From Nannochloropsis salina CCMP1776 (taxonomy: Eukaryota; Sar; Eustigmatophyceae; Eustigmatales; Monodopsidaceae): a DNA stretch of 64,000 nt. The notes below the pieces were generated by a model that saw only the letters and a list, made by a program, of their open reading frames with translations, had not been told where the DNA came from and ran no database searches. The DNA is taken from NCBI GenBank assembly GCA_004565275.1, contig SDOX01000006.1:744001-808000 (forward strand), given 5' to 3'. Each line of letters opens with the position of its first letter. Position 1 is the first letter of the stretch. Shown piece by piece: positions 45,101 through 57,152 of this stretch. Made by a program: the position numbers and the translations under genes.

Positions 45101-45417
45101 GGCCAGGGGATTCAGAGAGAGGCACAAAATCGTGAGTACACTGCCGAACGCACGTGGCGCGGAAGAAAAGCTCAGAGTGGGGTTGAGGCGAGGGGGAGCC
45201 AGCGGGGGTGGCCATATTTGCCTGCCTTGAGGATAGGTGTACCTGGTGGCGGCTGTCCGAAGTTAACCTCAGGGACACTGCTCCTAGCCGGCCCTATGTC
45301 TGATCGCGTTGTGAATCCTATCGCCCCGCGACCAAAGCCAGCCTGATAGCCTTGTGGCGCACCCTGTGGACGGTATGGGAGCGACTTGGGAGACCCGCTA
45401 GGAACGTGCTTCATCAT
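42120..45417 (-). CDS. PRPF6: Pre-mRNA-processing factor 6 (PRP6), U4/U6.U5 tri-snRNP
   Basis: Spliceosome scaffold that bridges U5 and U4/U6 snRNPs. Four exons, 45417-45243, 45087-44945, 44848-44751 and 44607-42120, encode 967 aa, near the 941 aa of human PRPF6. Exon 1 has GYQAGFGRGAIGFTTRSDIG, exon 2 GYVAGRGRG and SNYDDFSGYGGA, exon 3 SPYEDDDREADKIYQAIDDR, all PRP6 N-terminal signatures. Exon 4 carries QFTDLKADL, EEWMGIPDVGD, VSGQTVVDPKGYLTDLNS and then about 18 HAT (half-a-TPR) repeats, typically W..A..LE....A R.I...A, ending at EMEVRVKLEEKDRAW. The start codon (two adjacent ATGs at 45417/45414) is plausible; a small upstream exon cannot be excluded. It is divergent from the tRNA methyltransferase gene. 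Confidence 0.95.
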
Positions 45418-46069
45418 GTGTTCCTACCTTGTCGTAGGTCTTGAGACGTTGCACCCCGCGGCCACTCATGCTGCCAATCGTTTGTCCACCTGCAGGGCCG
45501 CACGTCAACAGTCCTGCGGTTTCTGTTGCCTTAAGTGATAAAGTAAGAGCGTTATCATGCTTCCTCGCCTCGTTGCCCTCTCGCTGAACCCCTGACAGGC
45601 GTCTGAGCGGGTAGCCGAGAGGGAGCGAGTGCCGGCATGCCTGCGAGGAGGGAGGTCAGCGCTTTACCGCCCTCGCACCGCGTGAAAATCAGCTAGAGAT
45701 GCCAGCATGTATTTTCGTAGCAAATCAGACCCAGCTCTAGTACTTTGCAAGGTGTGACTACTGGTGTAACCAATTCCCTTCATTAAGTATAGCACTGCAA
45801 GCTCCTGCTCCCTTTCCCCTCGAGCAGCCTCGCTACTCGTCTTACCGTTTGTCATATACCTCCGAGGTGTTACCAACTCCCAATGAAGGAAGATCGTTTG
45901 GCTTTAAAAGCCGCTAACCTGGCCAACAACCGTAAGGTGGGCAACATCCAGCCGCCTACCGCTCGTTTCCTAGCTTTACGCTCCTCACGCGCTGATGTTC
46001 AGGCACACGACTCCACGCAACAAACATTAAAATTTCACACAAACACAGCACGGTCTAGGTTGCCAACAA
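45418..46069. promoter_or_regulatory. Divergent intergenic region (PRP6 / tRNA m7G methyltransferase)
   Basis: 652 bp between opposite start codons. A short frame beginning MSGRGVQRLKTYDK and followed by GTAGGA (minus strand, about 45470-45420) could be a PRP6 leader exon, but no suitable acceptor was found. Nothing else was recognised. Confidence 0.4.
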
Positions 46070-47038
46070 ATGGCAGATATTCAAGAGACCCATGAAAGCA
46101 GGTCAGGTGGGAGCATGAAAAGGCCTTGGGTGCCGCCGAAGTTTGTTCAAGAGGCGCTCGGTCGTCTTCCTCTGGTCGAGGACGGCCAGCACCCTCAGAA
46201 ACGATTTTACAGGTCCGTGACACGCCATTCATCGTGCACGTGAAAGCCTTCCCTGTCAGGGATGACATTTTTTTGACTCGCTTCCTCTGTTTTCCTTCAC
46301 AGGTCTAGAGCGCATTGCAACCCCCTGTCACACAATGACGCGTGCGAGTACCCTCCCCATCCGGGGAAAATGAATTGGTCCGTGCTGTATCCCGGTCACA
46401 CAGATCCTGTCGTAAGATTCTTGGACGTGGGTTGCGGATTTGGGGGGCTGACAGTCGCGCTTTCGGCCCTTTTTCCGGACAAAATAATCTTGGCTTTGGA
46501 AATCCGGGCAAAAGTCTGCGAATTCGTACGTCTGCGCATCGAGGAGATGCGGAAAGAGGCCCCTCCTCGGGCTCGAAATGCAGCGGTTTTGAAAACAAAT
46601 GCTATGAAGTATTTGCCACATTTTTTCCGCAAGGGGCAGCTTCAGAAAATATTTTTTTGTTTCCCAGACCCGCATTTCAAAACGAAAAACCACCGGCGCC
46701 GTATTGTCAGTGAGCGTTTGCTCACTGAGTACGCCTATCTCCTGCAGGAGGGTGGGATCCTCTATGCTATTACAGATGTCGAGGAACTCCATCAATGGCA
46801 TGTCGCAAAACTCTCGGAGCATCTAAGTTTTGAGCGTGTTCCCGAGGAGACGTTGGCTGGGGATGTAACCGTCACTGCTATCACACGCGAGACTGAGGAG
46901 AGCAAAAAGGTAGAAAGAGCCGGAGGACGCAAATATTGGTGTGTGTTTCGCCGACGCCCAGACGCTGTGGTGATCAATGCGAGTAGGCGCCGGTGGCCTG
47001 TGTGGTCAAGTGATGAGGAAAAGCATGAAGAGGAGTAG
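46070..47038 (+). CDS. tRNA (guanine-N7-)-methyltransferase (TrmB/METTL1/Trm8)
   Basis: Adds the m7G46 methyl group to tRNA with S-adenosylmethionine; in eukaryotes it works with the WD protein WDR4/Trm82. Two exons, 46070-46212 and 46303-47038, encode 292 aa. Splicing AG/GTCCGT to CACAG/G gives KRFYRSRAHCNPLSHN, matching the eukaryotic KRFYRQRAHANP motif, then MNWSVLYP, FLDVGCGFGGLTVALS (SAM-binding), ALEIRAKVCEFV, LQKIFFCFPDPHFKTKNHRR (FPDPH-K catalytic/tRNA site), RIVSERLLTEYAYLL and AITDVEELHQWH. The C-terminal tail is acidic and longer than usual. The 5' splice site GTCCGT is atypical but is the only one that restores the motif. No organellar leader is present. Confidence 0.95.
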
Positions 47039-47603
47039 GCGGGCAACTCCGGCATGGGTGGTGGGAGGGTCCGAATGACTTATGACAGGGGCGACGCGAC
47101 TGGTGGAAATGGAAAAAAGTGCGCTTGAACGAAGATAGATATTTCGTAGTCGAATGCAAGTCGCGGCGCATGTACGTGCCTTCTCCTTATTTTCCCGGTG
47201 TCTCAGAATCTTGAGCAGAGGTCGTAGAAATCAGGTTGCGCGTTTGACGCTGAGAAGTTGTGACGAAACAATGACATTTAGGACAAATGACGAGAGAGAG
47301 AGCACGCGATCAAGGACGAAAATGATACCAGAAGGGATCTCGCGCAGAAAATTAGCGTACGATGGGCGACCTCCCCATGTGCATGTCGCATCTTCATGCC
47401 TGGTTTTCACATAGGTGGAACTACGTCCACATTTGTAAAGCCCTTAAGTCTATCGCATATTTGATTCATCTTCGAAATCAGTAGATGCATTTATTCATGC
47501 GTATCACCTATCGGCTGCAAAACCTCGCTCCCCTTACTCTCGACCTTTCGTCCCTCTTGTACCCGAGGCTGCCCAACTCCGGTGAAAGACGTCGCCAAGC
47601 TAT
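47039..47603. other. Convergent 3' intergenic region
   Basis: 565 bp between the stop codons of the tRNA methyltransferase and the sulfate-activation fusion gene. No gene was recognised. Confidence 0.4.
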
Positions 47604-50600
47604 CTACAGGCGATTGCGTCGTCCTAGATAAAAGTCATCACTGTCCACAGCAGTTCCATTTTTAAGCGCCTGCCATCGAGCATGACAGGCTTCGATGACT
47701 TGAACTGCTTCTGCAGCAGAAGATGGAATTTCAGACACCAGAGAGTTCACGCCTTTCCCTTCAGCTGTCTTGTAGTACTTCAACCATTGTACAAGCTGCG
47801 TGGTAGTGCCTAGAAATGGATCGAATGACATGGAGTAGAAAGAAAAAATCAATGACTTTTCTCTGAGAGAAAAAAGGACCGAGGGTATCAGAAAAGGTAT
47901 GCGAAGCGCCACAATTTTTCTGCCGAGAGACTCAACAGAGGAGATCTGACGTACCTGGCTTCGCGTTTTCCAATGAAATCATGTCGTGAATCGTATCTGC
48001 CTCGTCCTCGCGAATCACGATTATTTTAGTGTCCGACTCACCACTATCAATTAAACGTAGGGCACCCAGGACCTAGGATACGGCGGGGGAAGGCGGAGTG
48101 TATTCAGAAGACAAGTGCGGGCATACACGGGAAACCCCGAGAAATCGTACCTTCACTTTGACGGTTGTGCCAATCGGCAAGGGGCCAGACCCCACCTCAA
48201 TCATGTCCAAGGGATCATTGTCACCTCCATGTCCTCCCTCCACTGAGGACGGATCTTCCCATGTTTGGGGGAGCAAGCCATAATTGAAAGGGGGGGTCCC
48301 GTACTTATAAAAGCGAACCGTGCCATCGTCATGCACGTCTTGTTTGATCGGATTACCTGGAAAGGGAGAGAATACTTGAGCAAGTCATAGCAACGTTCCT
48401 CTCTAAGTTTGAGGCAGTCCTCGTTTTCCGTACGCAGCTTCATCACGTACCCGCCAATTGCTTTTGTACTTCCAGCTTCGCTGTCGTGTACATCGGGATT
48501 TCAATAATTGCCGTGTAAACATTCTCGGCCACCTTCAATGGGAGATCATGCCAAGGAGAAATCTTTCTCCCTTGCTGCGTCAGATAGAGGGCAAAATCGC
48601 CTGTACCATACTGGCCTTCCACCTCAGTGCTTACAGCCGAATCAGGTTTGACGATGGGCCGACTCCATGGTACCCAGCGCTTAGAGTCGGCATTCTGGTA
48701 GTAGTCGACGACGATCGCCCAGCCCGTGGGCACCATGAACCCGGGGGGCACACAATTCGCCGCGACCACGTCTGAAGGCATGGGTAGAGTGCATGCCACT
48801 GCGCCATTACGGGCAAGCAAGCGCATTTTGCTTCCCGAAATAGATATGAAGTCATCCTACTCATATATGGGAAAAGATAAAAAGGAAGTTAATTATCTGT
48901 CATAATGAAATTAAGCAACATCTCGACCCCTTGAGACACATACCGGGCGCTTTGGGTCGGGAGTCTTCATTATGTGATCTCGTTTGTCATATTTGACCTG
49001 TTGAAACGCCACCAGTTCCATTCCCCCAAGCCCTGGAGACGTTTGAAGCACGTAGCGGCCATGGTCAGGGTGGTAAAGATCATCCTCCTTGAAAGTGGCC
49101 GCCTCGACAGAGCCCTTCATCCCTGCAGGGTCTCGTCCAACCACGAAAAATCCTGCACCAGCGTTGCGTCGCGATTTGGCGTGGAAAATGACCTCAGTTG
49201 GCCCGGCATAGATCATGGGCGCGGGCCATATGGCCATCACAGTGGTCTTGGGATCCAGCATGCCTTCATTCAAGACTGCCACGTGCTGCTTCACCCGGAC
49301 GTCCAGAGGCACGTCGTCCTCTTTTGTCCAGCCACCAAGTGGAGACAGCCATAGGATGGGATTCTTAAAACCTAAAAATGGGGAGTGCAGCGCAAAATAT
49401 GATCAGGAACAGCCCGTGGATCGTAAGAAGTCAGGTTGTGCATACCTTTAGCGATCAATTTTTCGCGGGCAGTTTTCATCAAATAAGCATGGCCCGCGTG
49501 CGTGGGGTTTCGTGTCTGGAAAGCGAAAACTGCGTCAGCTCCTCGCCGCACGAACTCTTCCACCAACTCTTTGGCAGTCAGACGATATTGATCCAAACCG
49601 TCGTCGTATTTGATGCGCCCTAGAAGCTCCACTTCCCCACCTAGTAGCCAGTCCCCGCCTGAATTAATGTGCTTGATGTAAGGATGCCCAGAATCGATTA
49701 CCCCGAATGTCCTGGCGATAATCTCTTCTTTGCGATTTTTGTATATCTCTGGATTGCGTAAAATAGCAACAATCACGCCGTCCTTGGTACTCAATGCGAC
49801 AGCGGACTTCCCTGACCTTTCCACGCCGAACTTCGTAAAATCGGTGATCGGAAGGACGATAGGGATGGACATCGAGACGCGGTCCCGAGTTGTATACCCT
49901 GTAGGTGAGTTGAACGGCATGACTTAAATGAGTCGAATAACAAGGGCGGATGATGTGACTGCACCCTCACCATTCCAGTCCGTGGGCATTTCCAGAATCC
50001 CGCTATGTCCAGTCACGTTCTGGGGATCTACCAGCAAACTGTTATGGTGCAACGCCTGAACCAGCGCCCCCTCTCGCATGAAGCCTTTGAGGGGGGCTGC
50101 CCAGCCTTCCCCGACCGTTTGGAGCCAATTCAGGTCGATATCGGTGAGAAGGACGCGCGGAAGACTTGCTGCCTCTGCTTTCTTGTCGCTCAACTATTAA
50201 TTGGTCGATTACATTACGGGGCTTGTCAAACCAAGGTCTCAATAAGATGTGCAAGGCGAGTGTTTCTTACCTGAGAAGGGGGCACATGCAGGTCTACAAC
50301 CTGTCCGCCATCAGGAAGCGGCAAGCCGTTCGGGTAGACCTCGCCGCCCTCGAGCACTCCTTCGACGCGAAGCCTTTGCAGGAAGACAGCCACGCATTCG
50401 TCGATCGTCATTTTGTAATTGGGAAGTAATATCTCTGGCTCCAGGGGGGGTTCGTAGGGCGCATCTACTCCAGTGAACCCCTTTATTTCGCCAGCAGCGA
50501 CCTGGAAAATATCATGGGGGGAGGGAAGACTCAATGTGCGCTCACGTCGGAGGATCGTCAACGCCTGGACGGACATTACCTTCTTGTAGAGCCCTTTTGG

Positions 50601-51568
50601 GTCTCGGTCCTGCACTACATCCAAAGGCACGTCCATGAATACCTCCATGAACTTCAAACCTTGTTCCTCGTGGCGCCTGCGGGCGATGTCGCGGTCCTCT
50701 CGGTACGGAGAGACGAGGCTGACGATGGTGATCGTGCCTGCGTCATTCATCAGACATGCCAGCTCCCCAACGCGACGGACGCTCTCTGCCCGATCCGAGG
50801 CACTGAAACCCAGGTCCTGATTGGGAGGACACAAGAGGGCGTGAGTCGCATGGAGACAGGGCGGGTTCGAGGAGGGCGATATGTGATGAGGAGCATGACG
50901 AAAGGAGTGCCAAGAGAGATCGAGAGGCTGCACGTACCCTGTTAAGACCCGTGCGGATATTATCCCCATCCAGACGGTATACATGCTTTCCGTGCTTCAA
51001 AACCAGCTCTTCCTCCAGGGCTTTTGCGATCGTACTCTTGCCGCTACCCGACAGGCCCGTCATCCATAGCGTGATGCCCTTTTGGCCCACGGATGCGTAC
51101 CGCTTTTTCCGAGGCAGGTGACACGCTTTTTGAGATCCCCCCTCTCCAGCAGCAGCGCACTCAATGATGTGAGGCGGCGTCAAGGACAGTCGTTGCGCGC
51201 GGACATCTCCCAGATCGATGTTGGACAGGTCCATCGGGGGGCACTGCATGTTCTCAGTCCGCGAAAGGACGTAGATAATTGCCAGCAATACCGTCCTATG
51301 CGTACCATGCATGTGACATATCGTATAAGGAAAAGCAATCATTTTCCATTGCAGGCTGAAAATCGTGCAAACGGACGCTTCAGAAACGATATGTTTGCCC
51401 CCTCCCGACTTACAGTCCGATGCAGAAAGGCATGCGCCGTTTCAAAGCTACGTCGTCTTCGGCATATGAAGCAGAGCCACTCCCCCCAGCTGGCACAGTT
51501 TCAGGCAAGCTTGCCGCGCCTTGTGCGCCTTCTTCTTGTGATAGCGCCGCATATTTCCACACGGCCAT
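47604..51568 (-). CDS. Trifunctional APS kinase - ATP sulfurylase - inorganic pyrophosphatase fusion
   Basis: Sulfate-activation enzyme: ATP sulfurylase makes APS and PPi, pyrophosphatase removes PPi, APS kinase makes PAPS. Eleven exons: 51568-51414 (tentative), 51355-50938, 50816-50580, 50501-50271, 50193-49971, 49898-49446, 49371-48944, 48856-48451, 48356-48151, 48072-47955 and 47809-47604; about 1,026 aa, or 939 aa if translation starts at 51249. APS kinase: [12 protein letters not shown] (P-loop), [34 protein letters not shown] sulfurylase: [25 protein letters not shown] (QxRNP), [34 protein letters not shown]. Pyrophosphatase: [45 protein letters not shown] (DNDPxD), [14 protein letters not shown]. 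No signal/transit leader is obvious. The same fusion is known from heterokont algae. Confidence 0.93.
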
Positions 51569-52488
51569 GATTCCTCACTTTGAATGAGGAAGTGTTCTAA
51601 CAATCGTAGCGACTTTTGCGAGGATGAAGTGCGCGAAAGAGAGCTGCTGAAAATCAAAATTCTTACATCATGACGATCACACGAATATAAGTGCAAAATT
51701 CATTGAGAAGTCCTGGCTCGGCGTGGACCAAAGTGAAGGGCAGCACGAGGAAATTGCCCGCAGAAAGTCGCTCGCCGGCGGAGCTTCCTCGTCGCCGTCT
51801 CCGCGCCCCACGCCGTTCCCCCCGACGTGCCTCACAACCCCACAGATTAAAGCCTGCTCCCTTTCCCTTCTCCTCCCCCTCCGCGAGAGCCCCGATAAAA
51901 AAAATGCGACGGTACCGTACACTCTTCTCTCTACAGAGCTCAGACTCGTCTGACGCGTGGTGTGTAGGAAGGATGCTCGAGCAACAGCCTGGGTGAGAGG
52001 GAGGAGGAGGTTGGCAAAACAAGTTTTCCCCAACGCCCTTAAATAAGCCAATATTGTCTTGTATTCTGCTTCCGTATGATGCATATCTAGAGTCATATTT
52101 TGTTTCGCGGTTTACTTATGTTATCGAGGAATGACCTTTTATTGACTCCCAACTGCTGCGGAGCTATGTCCTGGAAGACAGCCATCTGCGGGTCGTGTGC
52201 TCTGGTTAAGGTCCCAGAAAACGACCGCTCAGTCCATGTTTGATTCTGAAGTATACCGCGTAGGTCACTAAAAAATTGTCACGCGAGTCTTTCGTGTTTT
52301 TCTCAAATACGTTGTTGATTCAAAATTGAAGTATGGAGCATCATATCCATGATGGACCTCAGAGCCGAGAACCTGCCTTTCCTGGAGGATTTAATCAAAT
52401 GAAATCGAAACTTTCCCAGATTAAGCAGTACTCAATTCTTTCTTTTCGGCAATACGGAGCCGCCCTTCCTCCCTCTCTTCCATTTCCG

Positions 52489-52504
52489 CCCCCCCCCCCC
52501 CCCC
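52489..52504. repeat. C16 homopolymer tract
   Basis: Sixteen consecutive C on the plus strand within a pyrimidine-rich stretch (52460-52505). Length may vary between clones or by sequencing error. Confidence 0.85.
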
Positions 52505-53161
52505 TTCGCGCGTATCGTCCGGCAATAGGGCACCGGGGAGGGGGAGGAGTGCGGAGGCGTTCGAAATTTAAGGGTAGCGAGAGCAGTATCGCTCAGGGTC
52601 GGCAACACGTCACTCTCTATTAAAACCGGCTGCGAGTAAAAGTAATCGACAAGCTTGTAGCTCTTCCATGTTTTCAGACAGCATGTCTGATCATGTTCAG
52701 CTTGTTGCTTTGTGGTTTTAAGGGATCTCCCCCCTTGCTTTTTCGTTTAAAATGTTATTAAGGGGGAGCTGAGGAAGAAAGAAATGGATGCGGAGTTGCA
52801 TCAGATTAATGAAATTTCGCCTGAACGATGACGAGGTCGGCGACATATCTCTTAAAAAATGTGTAATGTGCCTCCCATCGTCAGTGTGGATAGACATCAG
52901 CAAGCATGCTCTCTACTTTGCATTCTCCTGTCGGACTCTCTCTTTATCTCTCTGCTATGTTTTTGATCGCGTTCTCTCTCTCTAAAGTACTAGTGGATGC
53001 TCACTTCTTTCACTTTCCCATCCCTCCTTTCCACACACATTCTATGCCATCCGCTTGTGCGCTCGTGGTCATTTTAAACAAGTTTAAGGTAAGAATGAGG
53101 GGAATAGAAGTCCTTAGGAAGGAACTAACATCGTACAGTAGAAAGGATGGAATCGCGGGCG

Positions 53162-53275
53162 TCGGGCACAAGAGACTTTTAGCCCTTATCATCTCTCTGA
53201 CAGAGCCTGCCACACAAGAGGCTCGGGCACAAGAGACTTTTAGCCCTTATCATCTCTCTGACAGAGCCTGCCACA
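53162..53275. repeat. 61-bp direct tandem duplication
   Basis: Unit beginning TCGGGCACAAGAGACTTTTA occurs at 53162 and again at 53223. The second copy matches for 53 bp, to GCCACA at 53275, then diverges. Non-coding, 3' of DRP5B. Confidence 0.95.
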
Positions 53276-53531
53276 TACGCAAACAAAAACACAGACAATC
53301 GCAAATCATTTACCCGGGCCCGTCCAGTCGGTCGTGCTTTTTCAGACGGGGCATTTGTACAGTGGGTCATCACTTAAGGCCCGAGGGTCTTGCTTTGCTC
53401 CTTCAGTCTTGTTATTGCCCTCCCTTACGGTGTCGTATCAATTGAATTGCAAGGGGAGAGGAACGTCGAAATGATCCAAATCAGCGACTGTCTTCTCCAA
53501 TTGCCAATCGCTTTCGGTACACGTACCCGCC

Positions 53532-56500
53532 TCACAGCTTCCTGTTCGATTTACCAGGTGGTGGTGGCACGGGACCCAAGATGTCCTCCATCTCATCCTC
53601 GAATTTCCGTGAACTTCCCATGCCACCACTGGTGGACACGCCGAAGTCAAAGGAGTCGGCTTCCAAGTCTGTTTCCGACTCAAACTCGTCCAAGTCGGTG
53701 GCCACTAGATCTTCTTCTTCCATCGCCTGTTCATAGGTGTAACCTTGACCAGGGGGCATCCCTATACCACCTGACCCATTTCCTCCACCGATAAGCACAT
53801 CTTCGGCGTCCTCATCTGTGTCCATGTCTTCTAGCGCGACCTTGGATGCGCGCAATTGACTATCGATCACGTCAAACTTGCCTTGTAGGCGCTCGTTGGC
53901 CTTGCATTCAGCAATCAGGTCATCACGCTTCCTTTTGAGCGCCGATTTGAGCTCTGAGATATCAAATAAATTAGCCATGTCACCCTCGTAGACGCGGTCA
54001 AGTTCTTGACGTAAGTAGAAAGGGAATTCGTCTATAAAAGGCATCAGGAAGAAGCAATTAAATTTCATGGCCACCGAACGGGCGAAATGCTCGCGCCACG
54101 AGCGAATTATGTGCTGCACCAACGCCGACACGACAGCATTGGTTCGATTTGAATTGCGCACGCAGGCCGCTTCTTCCATGAGCTGCAGCAAATCACGATT
54201 GTCTTGGTTGAATCCATCGGAGCCGCTGGGAGAAAGAGCGGTGGCCTCCTCCCAGTGGTCCAAACCCTGCTTGCCGACGCCCACTCCGAGTCCTTGCTGC
54301 TGCTGATGCGCCGCTTTGTGAGCTTTGTCAGCTCGCCGCGAGGAGGGCGCAGATGCCGCCACAGTTTGCATCGTATAGACCTGGATCAGATGACTCTGAG
54401 GAAGAGAACGCTGTAGAGCTCCTGCACTACGCTCATGTAGATCCCACGTGACGAAACGCGTGAGGGCCTTGAGGTCATCCCGACATCGCACAAGGCAATC
54501 ATCTACCGTTTTGTAAACGAAGTTTTCATAAATACGACGTACTATCTCCTGGAATGGCCGATGGTGGGTCTCTTCAAGTCCCTTTCCATTCCGCTGGAGC
54601 ATAAATTCGGTTATTGGGTACAGGCGCTTCATGATGTGCGTCGTGCGGTGCCGGAGAGCTTCCAATAGCGGCTCAAACGAACTCCGTGCCTAGGTAAGAA
54701 ACAGGAGGAGGAAAGTGAGTAAAACTTCTGGTGAACACGGACTGGGCTGTGCATGTCAATTGCATCAAGTATACGAATGATGAGATGTTGCCTTATCCTT
54801 CTTTCTGACACATGAGACGCCCGCATTCCCAACCCTGCTTTACCTTCTCCACGGCAATTACGCAAGCTGCACGCATAAAATTGACGCCATCGTGCATATC
54901 TCCGACGCCGGCCGCGTTGGCAATCTCATCTTCGGTAATGGTAGGAGTCTTCATGAGGCGAACTGCCAGGGTAAATTCTCTGAGGGCTCGGTGGTACTGA
55001 GCGCCACCAAACAGCCGATGATGTGCATTTCCAACTTCCTCGTCCATGATTCGCTCCCAGCGTTCGGCCGGGACATCTTTGGCATCCAGAAAGGAGCCTC
55101 CGCGCAACTGCTCTGTCTCTAGGGTCTCTCCGTACTGTGCGGGAGAGGCCTGGATAGTTCCCTGAATTACTAGTCCGAGTGAACGCAGGAAAAACTCGCG
55201 GAATTGATTGGCGGTTTTCTTTAAAAAATCCATCGAAAGGGCCTCAAGCTCTTGATTGGTCTGTCCGAGCTTCATTTCAGCTGATCTTAACTCCCCCTAT
55301 GTGTACGTGAGAGAACGTGAGGAATGCTGGGCTGTCCGGAAACTTCAGGGAAGTCGCTAATTTAAAGCGGACCTATGCAGCGAGCTAAACGAGAAATGTT
55401 TTGTCAAGCCCTTACCTGCAAGAGGGGGACAATCTTGGCAACGTTTCGGCGATAGCACTCCTCAACACGCTTTTCAAGGAAGCGCCTGAGTCGACTGACA
55501 CCTGGAAATGACAAATGATACGGTGTGTCACACATTTTTGCTCCGTTACGATGATGTAAACAGACATGTACACTGGACGTACCGACGCGTTGGAGTAAGG
55601 GAGCTGCGCCGACACTCCCCAGACGTGCCTCGATGCGGGCATGGTCATACTTCTCCACTTTCTTGACGGCCTCCACGAAGACCTCGTTGCTAATGAAAGC
55701 GGAATCCTTACCCATACCGACACGGCCACAGGGTACACTGGTGTAAAATGGGCCCCCTAGCATCTGAGGGTAGAGTTTCTGGATCAAGGGTGCCCGCAGA
55801 AAGTCCTCCAAATCCTCGCTCGTCCCGAACTGGGGAAGCTTGGTATCAAACTGTTGGGATAGAACAAAATATGGAAGACAGGTAAGCGTGCCACAGAATC
55901 CGCTAATTATAATTATTGATACATATTCTAACGCCCTCTGACGACTTCGCTCTGTCTTTCCACCGGACTGATAGTCTCCGTACCTTGGTGGTGACCAGGA
56001 CAGTTCGACGGAGGTCAGGATCCGCTTGCATGACGATGTTTCGGGTGGTTGAGTGCTTCCAGTCTGTGGTGTCCTCCACGCAGAGAATGAGATAGTCTTG
56101 GCATTTCATTTTCTCTAAAACGAGGTGCTCGGCTTCCTTCGCTGCCTGCAGATACCAAGAAAAATGAATGGGGGTATTTTCTATTTGAGTAAAATAAAAA
56201 TCCGACCTCCATGGAAACAGTTTTGCTAATAAAGGACGTACCTGGTGTAGCTGTCTCTGCTGCTCGTTCATGTGCCGGAGTTTGGCAGGCGCGCTCAGGA
56301 GGCCTGGAGTATCGATGACGATCATGTTGGGACAGAATCGGTACTCGACTCGTACCATGATCTCACGCGGGTCGAAACATCGCAGTTCATCGTTCTCGAG
56401 GCGTTTATTCTCGCCTTCGATATATTGCTGTTTCAAGTTGTAACATTGATAGAATGTCTCAGATGGTTTCCCATTCTTATAAACGCTTTTGGGTGCCTTT

Positions 56501-57152
56501 GCCTCAATACTCAATCAATTGCATTTGACACGTCCTGTCAACTCACCTGGATCTCCTTAAGCGAACGAGCCTCTTCCTTCCCGTTATCCAAAGTCAAAAA
56601 GCAATGAGGCTGGCTGCAGCGCGGGTTGTACTGCATGCGCAGGGCAATGGGCCGCCGCGTTTTGGTGCCACCTCCCACTTGGTTGAACTGAAAGCCCATG
56701 AGCGCCTCGATGAGTGCGCTCTTGCCGCCTGTTTGCTGCCCAACGATAAGGATAGCTGTAGCGTCGAAAGGCTTCTGAAAGTCTTGGGCTAGGCTATGCA
56801 GCAGGTTGTAAGCCTCATACAGTTGCTCTTTTTGCCGCTTTCGATTAGCTTTTCCGCCACTGTTTCCCGATGCACGGTGAAACGGCTACCATGGGGAAGG
56901 GGGATTAAGACATGTCAGTCAAGTTCTCACGAACTCAAGGACCAGCCGCGGGCTAGAGTCCCTAACGTGACGTACCTTGGCTGCTCCTCCAAAGCTGTAT
57001 AAGTCATCCGTGACGGATGATGTGGAGGCCGGCGGCCGCAGACTCAGCCCGGAAGCTGGCGAGGCGGAGAGGAGACAGAAGAAAAAGGCAACAACAAGCC
57101 CAAAACCACCGCAGCGACCACCAGGACATCCGTCTCTTCTCTTCGTTACCAT
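53532..57152 (-). CDS. Plastid-division dynamin-related protein DRP5B/ARC5
   Basis: Large GTPase that constricts dividing plastids. Eight exons, 57152-56976, 56885-56547, 56427-56242, 56145-55984, 55850-55583, 55501-55416, 55290-54844 and 54689-53532, encode 940 aa. GTPase motifs: VGQQTGGKSALIEALMGFQF (G1), GGGTKTRRPI (G2), IVIDTPGLLSAPAKL (G3), VTTKFDTKLPQF (G4, TTKxD). DRP5B-specific blocks follow: EAYNLLHSLAQDF, QQYIEGENKRLE, CVEDTTDWKHSTTRNIVMQ, GGPFYTSVPCGRVGMGKDS, RLRRFLEKRVEECYRRNV; all align with Arabidopsis ARC5. No PH domain is visible, though plant DRP5B has one, and the tail is acidic and ends with PVPPPPG. Exon 1 encodes a basic head, then GFGLVVAFFFCLLSASPASG, a signal-peptide-like leader absent from plant DRP5B. 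The acceptor at 55291 (GGGGGAG) is weak. Confidence 0.92.

Larger units (their letters stand above)
51569..53531. other. Largest intergenic stretch (upstream of sulfate-activation gene)
   Basis: 1,963 bp between two minus-strand genes. It contains a GC-rich block (about 51690-51900), a 16-C homopolymer (52489-52504) and a 61-bp tandem duplication (53162-53275), but no recognisable coding sequence. The promoter of the fusion gene should lie at its left end and the DRP5B 3' region at its right end. Confidence 0.45.

Noticed and set aside
47604-49312. Separate inorganic pyrophosphatase and ATP sulfurylase genes
   Set aside because: Every exon junction between them is in phase with good donor and acceptor sites, there is no stop codon or promoter-sized gap, and the fusion is known in related algae.
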